Below, piece by piece: positions 34,019 to 40,861 of a DNA stretch of 40,861 nt; position 1 is the stretch's first letter, and the number at the start of each line of letters is the position of its first letter. The notes beneath the pieces are model-generated. The model was not told the DNA's origin. It saw nothing but the letters and a program-made list of their open reading frames with translations, and did not search any database. The DNA comes from an uncultured Lautropia sp. (GTDB lineage: Bacteria; Pseudomonadota; Gammaproteobacteria; Burkholderiales; Burkholderiaceae_E), in the NCBI GenBank assembly GCA_938046755.1, contig CALIXC010000217.1:1-40861 (forward strand), given 5' to 3'. Both the position numbers and the translations under genes were made by a program.

Positions 34019-35389
34019 ATGTCATCTGCCAATTCCTCCCTGCCGCGCGTGCTCACCGGCATCACCACCACCGGCAGCCCGCACCTGGGCAACTATGCAG
34101 GCGCCATTCGTCCGGCTATCGCCGCCAGCCGAAGCGGTGATGCCGACAGCTTCTACTTTCTGGCCGACCTGCACGGGCTGATCAAGTGTCCCGATCCGGC
34201 CCGCATCCAGCGCTCCACGCTGGAGATTGCCGCCTGCTGGCTGGCGGCAGGGCTCGATCCGGAGCGCGTCACTTTCTACCGTCAGTCCGACATTCCCGAA
34301 ATCCCGCAGCTGTGCTGGTACCTGACCTGCGTGACCTCCAAGGGGCTCCTGAACCGTGCGCATGCCTACAAGGCGGCCAACGACAGGAACCGCGAAGCCG
34401 GTCTGGACCTGGATGCCGACGTGACGACCGGGCTCTACATGTACCCGGTGTTGATGGCAGCCGACATCCTGGCCTTCAGTGCCAACCGGGTGCCGGTGGG
34501 GCTGGACCAGGTGCAGCACCTGGAGATCGCCCGGGACGTGGCCCAGCGCTTCAATCATCTGTACGGTGAGGTGCTGACGCTGCCGCAGGTGCAGATCGAC
34601 GAGCAGGTGGGCACGCTGCCGGGGCTGGACGGCCGCAAGATGAGCAAGAGCTACGACAACACCATCCCGCTCTTCATCGAGCGCCGGCAGCTGCAGCGGC
34701 TCATCATGAGCATCGTCACCGATTCACGCCAGCCGGGCGAGCCCAAGGACACCGAAGGCTCGGCGCTCTTCCAGCTCTACCAGGCCTTCGCCACGCCGCA
34801 GGAGACGGCGGCCTTTGCCCAGGCCTTTGCCGACGGCATCGGCTGGGGCGACGCCAAGCAGCAGCTCTTCGAGATGCTGGACCGGATGCTCACGCCCATG
34901 CGTGAGCGCTACGAGGCGCTGGTGGCCGATCCGGCCGGCATCGAGAAGGTGCTGGAGGCCGGTGCCGAGAAGGCGCGGGCGGTGTGCGTGCCGCTGGTGA
35001 AGGCGGTGCGCAAGGCGATGGGCATCCGCTCGCTGGTGGGGGCGCGGGTTGCAGGTGGTCCGCAGGTCATCGGGGGAGCCTCGGCAGGAGGTACTGCCCA
35101 GGCAGGAGGGGGCGGTGCTGGCCAGCCGGCTGTGGGCCGTTCTGTCCGCCCCATCCTCAAGCAGTACCGCGAGAAGGATGGCCTCTTCTACTTCAAGCTG
35201 CAGGTGGGCGATGCCGAGCCGCTTCTGCAGAGCCTGGGCTTTGCTGATCCGAAGGCGTGTGGTGCCTGCATCAGCAGCCTGAAGGCCGACCCGCAGGGCT
35301 GGGCCGCACAGCAGTCGTACCTCCAACCCGTGCCGGCCGACCGTCAGCCGGCCGTGGTGGCTGCCCTCCAGCAGCTGGCTGAGGGCTGA
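34019..35389 (+). CDS. trpS: Tryptophanyl-tRNA synthetase with C-terminal extension
   Basis: TrpS charges tRNA-Trp. The class I signature is TGITTTGSPHLGNYAGAI (HIGH variant) and RKMSKSYDN (KMSKS, residue ~207). The product is 456 residues, much longer than the ~330 of E. coli TrpS. After the catalytic core and a Gly/Ala-rich linker (residues ~342-377) comes a ~75-residue domain starting RPILKQYREKDGLFYFKLQV and including ADPKACGACISSLKADP. That domain resembles the DUF1508/YegP fold, which fits memory of longer TrpS proteins in Burkholderiales. Its role is unknown. No M50 peptidase gene lies between the YciO-type gene and trpS, where I recall one in relatives. Confidence 0.93.
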   Translation: MSSANSSLPRVLTGITTTGSPHLGNYAGAIRPAIAASRSGDADSFYFLADLHGLIKCPDPARIQRSTLEIAACWLAAGLDPERVTFYRQSDIPEIPQLCWYLTCVTSKGLLNRAHAYKAANDRNREAGLDLDADVTTGLYMYPVLMAADILAFSANRVPVGLDQVQHLEIARDVAQRFNHLYGEVLTLPQVQIDEQVGTLPGLDGRKMSKSYDNTIPLFIERRQLQRLIMSIVTDSRQPGEPKDTEGSALFQLYQAFATPQETAAFAQAFADGIGWGDAKQQLFEMLDRMLTPMRERYEALVADPAGIEKVLEAGAEKARAVCVPLVKAVRKAMGIRSLVGARVAGGPQVIGGASAGGTAQAGGGGAGQPAVGRSVRPILKQYREKDGLFYFKLQVGDAEPLLQSLGFADPKACGACISSLKADPQGWAAQQSYLQPVPADRQPAVVAALQQLAEG

Positions 35390-35425
35390 TTCCTACCTGA
35401 CTGACGTAATCCCGCGTGACGCGGA

Positions 35426-38410
35426 TCACACCACGCCGGTCAGCTCGCGTTTCTTCAGGTACTCGGACAGCTTCTGCGGGGGCAGGGCTGCGCTGATGAA
35501 GTGACCCTGCATCATGCGGCAGCCCAGCTCGCGCAGAGCGTTCATTTCCTGGGCGGTTTCCACGCCCTCGGCGATCACCTGTAGCTTCAGCTTCTCGGCC
35601 AGCGTCATGATGGCCTGCATGATGGCAGCGTTGCCCCGGTCGTCGGGCAGGCCGTGGATGAAGCCCTGGTCGATCTTCAGGCCGCTGACCGGCAGGTTGC
35701 GCAGGTAGGACAGCGACGCATAGCCGGTGCCGAAGTTGTCGATCATCACCTGCACGCCCAGCTTGCGCAACGCCGTCATCTGGGCGATGGTGCGGCTGGA
35801 AGCCTCGATCAGCGTGTTCTCGGTCAGCTCCAGGCGCAGCATTTCGGGGCGCACTTGATATTCGTCCAGCATGCCCTTGAGCTGTGTCAGGAAGCGATCC
35901 TCGTTGATCTGGTTGGGCGAGATATTCACTGACACCACCAGATTGCCGTAGCGATGCAGGTCCAGCTTCTGGCGGTCCTGCAGCGCGCGGCGGATCGTCC
36001 AGCTGGCCAGCTGCTTCATGGCGTTGCTCTGCTCGGCACTGGGCAGGAACTGGTCGGGCAGCAGCAGCCCCAGGGTGGGATGGCGCCAGCGGATCAGGCC
36101 CTCCATGCCCACCACCTGCAGGTCGAAGCTGGAGATGACGGGCTGGTAGTGCAGCTCCACCTCACCGCGCTCGATGGCCAGCGGGAACTCGCTGCTCAGC
36201 TGTACCTGTGCCACCTTCGCCGACTTCAGGTCGGGGCTGAAGAAGCGCACATCGTTGCGGCCTTCGGATTTCACCGTGTACATCGCGGCGTCGGCGCGCT
36301 TGATCAGCGTCGCAGCATCGGTACCGTGCTGCGGCGAGAGCGCCACGCCGATACTGGCCGACAGGAAGTGGGCGCGTTCCTGCAGGATGAAGGGGCGCTC
36401 GGCAGCAGCCAGCACCTGGCGGGCGATGTGTTCCACCTTCTTCGCGTTGTTCTGGTTGAGCAGCACCAGAATGAACTCGTCACCGCCCACGCGGCTGGCG
36501 ATGTTGCCAGGGCCGATGGTGTCCTTGAATCGGCGTGCCATCTCCACCAGCACCTGGTCACCGGCCTGGTGGCCCAGCGTGTCGTTGATGGCCTTGTAGC
36601 GGTCCAGGTCGATGTAGAGCACGGCCAGCGGCTGCTTGTGTTCCAGCTGCTTTTCCAGTCGCTCGGACAGGTACTTGCGGTTGGGCAGGCCGGTCAGCGC
36701 ATCGTGCTGCGACTGGCGGCGCAGCTGCGCTTCCAGGCGTTGCCGCTCCATGTACTGCGATAGCAGCCGCGACAGCATGCCGACCAGGTCCACGACCAGC
36801 GAGTTGCCTTCGAAGCTCTGCGGGGTGAAGAAGAGCAGGACGGACAGCACCTTGCCCTTGTCCATGACAGGGGCGAGCAGGGCGGCCTTCAGGTCCAGCT
36901 GCTCCATCTGGTAGCGGGCATAGAACTCGGCGCTGTTGCCGTCCTTGCGGTGCAGCCACAGCAGGGTGCCCTCGCGAAGCACCATGGCTTCGGGCGAGTT
37001 CGCCAGCAGCAGCATCTCCTTACCCAGGGCCGACAGCATTTCCTGGACGGACGGGGTGCCGCATTTCTCCTCGATGGTGACCCGCGAGCTTTCCGGGACC
37101 GGGCGCATGTGCAGGCCACCCGCCCAGTTCAGCGTCCGGCAGACCAGGGTGATCACCTCGCGCAGTACGACCGATTCGTCCTGCCCCTGAGCATCGAGCT
37201 CCTGCAGCAGCTTGACGATGTCGGATTCCAGTCGCAGCAGCAGGTTCTGGTGGTTCTCGCGCGTCACGTCGCGGCCCACACCCCGGTAGTACAGCAGCTG
37301 TCCAGTCTTCTCGTCGATGATCGGGCGTCCCGACAGCGACAGCGTGAGCAGGCGGCCCTTGGTGAGGATGCCGAACTCGAAGTCACGGATGCGCTCTCCC
37401 CGCTGCAGGGTGGCATGCAGCAGCTTCCAGCCGGCCTGCGGGTCCTGCAGGAGCATCTCGCGCGCCTGTTGCAGGTGCTCTGGCAGGATCCGTGCGTCCT
37501 GCTCCGGTGTCTTGTCGTTCCGCCGCCGCGCGGGAGGATTGCTGTTGGCAGCACGCGCGTCATTGGCGAGTTTCTGGGCCAGCTGTGTCTCGCCGGCCCA
37601 GGGAATGTTCACCGTCGTCAGGTCCCAGAAGCAGTGGCCCGTGATGGCATCGGACCAGTCACGCAGCAGGTCCGGAATCTGCTTCGAGATCTCGCGGATC
37701 CGGAAATCGGGTTCCAGCTCCCAGTCCCAGTCGGCGCTCAGCTCGGTCAGCGTCAGGTACTTGGCCTTCTCGTCGGCCAGCTGGTCGGCGGCGGCCTTGC
37801 TGTCGGTGATGTCCTGCGCAACGCCAGCGATGCGTGCCAGCTGGCCGTCCTCTCCCAGCTCGGGCGTGCCCACCCAGCGCACCCAGATGGGCGTGGCCCC
37901 GTCCTTCACGTACCGGAACACCAGGTCGATGCGTTCCTGCCTGGCGCTCTGGCGACGGTGCTCGCTCTTGAACTTTTCCTGGTCCTCGGGGTGCACGCAG
38001 ATGAAGAACGCCTGCTGCGAGACCGAGCCGTGTTCCTTTTCCAGGCCGAACACGTTGTAGCAGCCTCCGCTCATGTGGATCATCTTCGTTTTCTGATCCC
38101 ACACCCACGAGCCCACGTGTGCCAGCCCCTCGGCCAGACCGTACTGGGCTTGCAGCTCCTGCAGCCGACGGTTGACGGCACGTTCGGCCCGCAGGTCTTC
38201 GGACGTGTTCAGCAGGCTGTAGGCAAACACCGTGAGCGCGAACAGCGCCACCGGCGCCAGGTACATCATGTAGGTGCGCATCCATTCCGGGTACAGCTCA
38301 CCCCCCAGGATGATCACCAGCGCCACGGCACTGGGCAGGATGAAGACGAGCAGCCGCCGGCGCAGGCGGCGCAGGTTTGCATAGAATCGTTGCAATGCGG
38401 GTGCTGCCAC
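35426..38410 (-). CDS. Membrane PAS/GAF-type GGDEF-EAL protein
   Basis: The 994-residue protein has two N-terminal membrane helices (residues ~20-38 and ~47-66), two PAS-like modules (residues ~95-205 and ~215-395), a GAF-like region (~400-540), a GGDEF domain (RVGGDEF at ~640) and an EAL domain (~745-985). GGDEF domains make cyclic di-GMP and EAL domains degrade it. The GGDEF core is intact, but the inhibitory RxxD site five residues before it reads GPGN. The EAL motif reads EGL, and the metal-site DDFGTG reads DNFGTG, so phosphodiesterase activity may be lost or weak. Start is GTG 38410; a shorter start is possible. It is transcribed against trpS and diverges from the methyltransferase gene. 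Confidence 0.88.
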   Translation of the reverse strand: MAAPALQRFYANLRRLRRRLLVFILPSAVALVIILGGELYPEWMRTYMMYLAPVALFALTVFAYSLLNTSEDLRAERAVNRRLQELQAQYGLAEGLAHVGSWVWDQKTKMIHMSGGCYNVFGLEKEHGSVSQQAFFICVHPEDQEKFKSEHRRQSARQERIDLVFRYVKDGATPIWVRWVGTPELGEDGQLARIAGVAQDITDSKAAADQLADEKAKYLTLTELSADWDWELEPDFRIREISKQIPDLLRDWSDAITGHCFWDLTTVNIPWAGETQLAQKLANDARAANSNPPARRRNDKTPEQDARILPEHLQQAREMLLQDPQAGWKLLHATLQRGERIRDFEFGILTKGRLLTLSLSGRPIIDEKTGQLLYYRGVGRDVTRENHQNLLLRLESDIVKLLQELDAQGQDESVVLREVITLVCRTLNWAGGLHMRPVPESSRVTIEEKCGTPSVQEMLSALGKEMLLLANSPEAMVLREGTLLWLHRKDGNSAEFYARYQMEQLDLKAALLAPVMDKGKVLSVLLFFTPQSFEGNSLVVDLVGMLSRLLSQYMERQRLEAQLRRQSQHDALTGLPNRKYLSERLEKQLEHKQPLAVLYIDLDRYKAINDTLGHQAGDQVLVEMARRFKDTIGPGNIASRVGGDEFILVLLNQNNAKKVEHIARQVLAAAERPFILQERAHFLSASIGVALSPQHGTDAATLIKRADAAMYTVKSEGRNDVRFFSPDLKSAKVAQVQLSSEFPLAIERGEVELHYQPVISSFDLQVVGMEGLIRWRHPTLGLLLPDQFLPSAEQSNAMKQLASWTIRRALQDRQKLDLHRYGNLVVSVNISPNQINEDRFLTQLKGMLDEYQVRPEMLRLELTENTLIEASSRTIAQMTALRKLGVQVMIDNFGTGYASLSYLRNLPVSGLKIDQGFIHGLPDDRGNAAIMQAIMTLAEKLKLQVIAEGVETAQEMNALRELGCRMMQGHFISAALPPQKLSEYLKKRELTGVV

Positions 38411-38493
38411 GTCAACGGCCTCCGCCCAGGGGGGCCGGCGCCCGTGCCAGCCGTTGGCTGGCCATGACGAGGCCAGCCCGGTTTTCCGGAATC

Positions 38494-39069
38494 ATGCTGA
38501 TGAACAACGAAGCGAGAAACGATGCGGGGGCCGGTCCGGATGCGGACGGCCCCAGTGACTGGGTGCGGCGCTGGCTGCCCGAAGCGAGCGGGGCGGGCCG
38601 GGTGCTGGACTTTGCCTGCGGGCGGGGGCGGCACGCCCGGCTGGCGGCAGAACGGGGGCATCCGGTGCTGGCGCTGGACCGCGATCCGGCCTGTCTGGCG
38701 CTGAACCGGGTGCCGGGCATCGAGGCACGCGTGGCCGACCTGGAGGCCGATGCCTGGGACTGGGGCTCGGAGCGCTTTGCGGTCATTGTCATCACCAGGT
38801 ATCTGTTTCGTCCGAGACTTGATCTGTTGCTGGGGCGGCTGGCCGACGGTGGATGCCTGATCTACGAGACCTTTGCCCAGGGGCATGGCCGCTATGGTAG
38901 GCCGTCGAGACCCGGGCACCTGCTGCAGCCCGACGAATTGTTTGCCGCGGCCCGACGGGCGGCCTTGCGTGTCTGCGCCTTCGAGCAGGGAAGTGTCAGC
39001 CAGCCGCGACAGGCCATCGTGCAGCGGATGGTGGCCTGGCGCAGCAACCAGCCTCAGTCGCTGCGCTAG
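38494..39069 (+). CDS. SAM-dependent class I methyltransferase
   Basis: The 191-residue protein has the SAM-binding motif I VLDFACGRGRHARLAAERG, the acidic residue of motif II in VLALDRDPAC, VADLEADAW (motif III), and FAVIVITRYLFRPRLDLLLG (post-I strand). It resembles TehB-like small methyltransferases; the substrate is unknown. ATG 38494 or 38500 is possible; CCGGA lies upstream. The frame is open from 38377 but then overlaps the GGDEF-EAL gene head-to-head. dapA follows after 80 bases, a conserved neighbour in Burkholderiales. Confidence 0.82.
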   Translation: MLMNNEARNDAGAGPDADGPSDWVRRWLPEASGAGRVLDFACGRGRHARLAAERGHPVLALDRDPACLALNRVPGIEARVADLEADAWDWGSERFAVIVITRYLFRPRLDLLLGRLADGGCLIYETFAQGHGRYGRPSRPGHLLQPDELFAAARRAALRVCAFEQGSVSQPRQAIVQRMVAWRSNQPQSLR

Positions 39070-39149
39070 AATGGGCGGCACCGCAGCCGGGTGGGCCACT
39101 TCCGTCCTGCCTGCCCGGCACTGATGCCACACCATCGGGAGATGCCATC

Positions 39150-40034
39150 ATGAAGATCCAAGGCAGTCTGGTCGCGGTCGTTTCGCCGATGAAGGCGGAT
39201 GGCTCACTGGATTTCGACGCATATCGCAACCTGCTCGACTGGCACATCGAGTCCGGGACCAGCGCCATCGTGGCGGTGGGCACCACCGGAGAATCGCCTA
39301 CTGTCAGTGTCGAGGAGCACGCCCAGCTCATCCGGGTCGCCGCCGAGCATTGCCGCGGCCGCGTCCCGGTCATCGCCGGTACCGGCGCCAATTCCACGCG
39401 CGAGGCCATCGAGCTCACCCGCCACGCCTTCGAGGTGGGGGTGGATGCCACGCTGCAGGTGGCCCCCTATTACAACAAGCCCTCGCAGGAGGGCCTGTTC
39501 CGCCACTTCACCACGGTGGCCCAGGAAGGCGGCCTGCCCGTCATCCTGTACAACGTGCCTGGCCGTACCATGGCCGATATCTCCAATGCCACCGTGCTGC
39601 GCCTGGCGGACAACCCCAACATCATCGGGCTGAAGGACGCCACCGGTGACATCGGCCGGGGTGCATCGCTGCTGGCCCGCCTGCCCGAGCGCTTTGCCGT
39701 CTACAGCGGCAATGACGATTCCGCGCTGGCGCTCATGGCCATGGGCGCCGACGGCGTTATCTCGGTCACGGCCAACGTGGCCCCGAAGCCGATGGCTGAA
39801 ATGTACGCCGCCGCCCTGGCGGGCGACTTCGCCAAGGCGCGCACCATCAACCGCAAGCTCATCACGCTGCACGAGCGGCTGTTCTCGGAACCGAACCCGG
39901 TACCGGTCAAGTGGGCGCTGGCCCGCATGGGCCGCATTGCCAGTCCGACGGTCCGTCTGCCGCTGTCGCCGCTCACGCCTGCCGGCCAGGCCAGCGTGCT
40001 CGATGCCCTGAAAACCTCGGGAGTCCTCGTCTGA
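39150..40034 (+). CDS. dapA: 4-hydroxy-tetrahydrodipicolinate synthase
   Basis: DapA condenses pyruvate with aspartate semialdehyde in the lysine/diaminopimelate pathway. The TIM-barrel protein has GTTGESPTVSVEEH, AGTGANSTREAIELTRHA, YYNKPSQEGLFRHF, the Tyr of the proton relay in ILYNVPGRT, and the Schiff-base Lys in IIGLKDATGDI. The length of 294 residues is standard. The stop TGA shares its last base with the bamC ATG, so the two are coupled. Confidence 0.97.
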   Translation: MKIQGSLVAVVSPMKADGSLDFDAYRNLLDWHIESGTSAIVAVGTTGESPTVSVEEHAQLIRVAAEHCRGRVPVIAGTGANSTREAIELTRHAFEVGVDATLQVAPYYNKPSQEGLFRHFTTVAQEGGLPVILYNVPGRTMADISNATVLRLADNPNIIGLKDATGDIGRGASLLARLPERFAVYSGNDDSALALMAMGADGVISVTANVAPKPMAEMYAAALAGDFAKARTINRKLITLHERLFSEPNPVPVKWALARMGRIASPTVRLPLSPLTPAGQASVLDALKTSGVLV

Positions 40035-40861
40035 TGTCCGATTCCGTGTGCCGCCCGTCGCGGGCCGCCTGGCCAGCCCTGCTGGTGCCTTTCCTGCTGC
40101 TGGGCGGTTGCTCCGTCCTGCGTGACTCGCTCGACGCTGACAACGTCGAGTACCGCAATGCCCGGCGCGGGCCCGGCCTGGATGTGCCGCCCGATCTGGT
40201 GGCGCCCAAGGCCGACAGCCGCTACACGCTGCCGGGCACCGAGGAAAGCCAGAGCCTGTCCGATTTCAACCGGCAACGCGAGGATGCGCGTGCCAACGGC
40301 GACGGGGTGCCCAGCGCCGGCAACGTGCTGCCCGAGCGTGTCGAGGCCCGCATCCATCGTGATGGCCCCACACGCTGGATCTCCGTCAAGGCACCGCCCG
40401 AGCAGGTCTGGCCCATCCTGCTGGACTTCTGGGCCGTGCAGGGATTCAACCTGGAAGTCTCCCAGCCGCGGCTGGGCCTGATGGAGACCGACTGGGCCGA
40501 GCGTTACCAGCGGGTCGAGACCGATGGTGTGCGCGGCATCCTGTCACGCAAGACCGGAGCCGTCTACGCCACTGGCGACCGCGACAAGTACCGCACTCGG
40601 CTGGAGCGCACCGACGGGGGTGATACCGAGATCTACCTGACCTACTACGGCCGCGAGGAGCAGCTGCGCGGCTCGAACAAGGACCAGTCGATCTGGGTGC
40701 CCAACAACGAGAACCGTACCGAGCTGGAGGTGGAATACCTGCGGCGGATGCTGGCGCGGCTGGACAGCGCCTTCGCCCACGGGCAGCTGGGCAGCACTGC
40801 ACAGGCCGATGCGGCCGCGGGCGTAGCCAATGGCCGGACCGCTGCTGCGCCGGGTGACGCG
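40034..40861 (+). CDS. bamC: Outer-membrane assembly lipoprotein BamC (partial, runs off the window)
   Basis: The frame is open for 276 codons to the last base. The product starts with a signal peptide and lipobox (LLLGGC, lipidated Cys26), followed by the BamC N-terminal lasso-like segment (GPGLDVPPDLVAPKADSRYT), then helix-grip domain sequence (RWISVKAPPEQVWPILLDFW, NLEVSQPRLGLMETDWAE). BamC is an accessory part of the BAM complex that inserts beta-barrel proteins. It overlaps dapA by one base, the usual dapA-bamC arrangement. The C-terminus is outside the window. Confidence 0.9.
   Translation, partial: MSDSVCRPSRAAWPALLVPFLLLGGCSVLRDSLDADNVEYRNARRGPGLDVPPDLVAPKADSRYTLPGTEESQSLSDFNRQREDARANGDGVPSAGNVLPERVEARIHRDGPTRWISVKAPPEQVWPILLDFWAVQGFNLEVSQPRLGLMETDWAERYQRVETDGVRGILSRKTGAVYATGDRDKYRTRLERTDGGDTEIYLTYYGREEQLRGSNKDQSIWVPNNENRTELEVEYLRRMLARLDSAFAHGQLGSTAQADAAAGVANGRTAAAPGDA

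Noticed and set aside
36950..38467. 505-residue plus-strand frame opposite the GGDEF-EAL gene
   Set aside because: No domain, and it lies antisense to clear PAS/GAF coding sequence.

Overview
The window is a high-GC (roughly 65%) stretch of a betaproteobacterial chromosome. The gene order points to the order Burkholderiales: fimV-truA-trpF-trpB-trpA-accD-folC-dedD-cvpA-purF-metZ, then pyrG-kdsA-DUF1330-eno-ftsB, then the PHP phosphoesterase, YciO-type protein, trpS, methyltransferase, dapA and bamC. I would guess a Lautropia-like member, but the genus cannot be proved from the sequence alone. Almost all genes are housekeeping: pilus/polarity protein, tRNA modification, tryptophan, fatty acid, folate, purine, methionine, CTP, KDO and lysine biosynthesis, glycolysis, cell division and outer-membrane assembly.

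Layout. Positions 1-540 encode part of a sensor histidine kinase of lower GC. It is joined in frame to a FimV protein that has lost its own N-terminus, which is most simply an assembly chimera. Positions 2938-14010 are a one-directional run of biosynthetic genes (truA to metZ). Next come a periplasmic rhodanese, an exported RCC1-type beta-propeller protein and a beta carbonic anhydrase. From 17.2 to 22.7 kb the genes alternate in strand: a HIBCH-like hydrolase (-), a PEBP protein (+), lexA with its own SOS box (-), a small RRM protein with a long, strongly foldable leader (+), and ETF-ubiquinone oxidoreductase (-). Positions 23.0-27.8 kb are the pyrG-kdsA-DUF1330-eno-ftsB cluster, with two 4-base start/stop overlaps.

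The accessory region lies between 29.35 and 32.20 kb. The first ~200 bases of the PHP phosphoesterase gene occur twice as a direct repeat about 2.74 kb apart (29453-29652 and 32189-32387). Between the copies lie a frameshifted rhodanese remnant, a GH13 glucan branching/amylase-like gene on the minus strand, and an AT-richer leader with inverted repeats. This looks like an integration or duplication scar that separated the yrdA-hslO pair from the PHP gene but rebuilt an intact copy. Downstream, trpS carries a long C-terminal extension, followed by a 994-residue PAS/GGDEF/EAL protein with altered EAL and I-site motifs.

I found no tRNA, rRNA, CRISPR array, transposase or integrase gene. The most interesting non-housekeeping signals are the direct-repeat scar around the GH13 gene, the structured leader of the RRM gene, the exported RCC1 propeller, and the kinase-FimV junction at the left edge.
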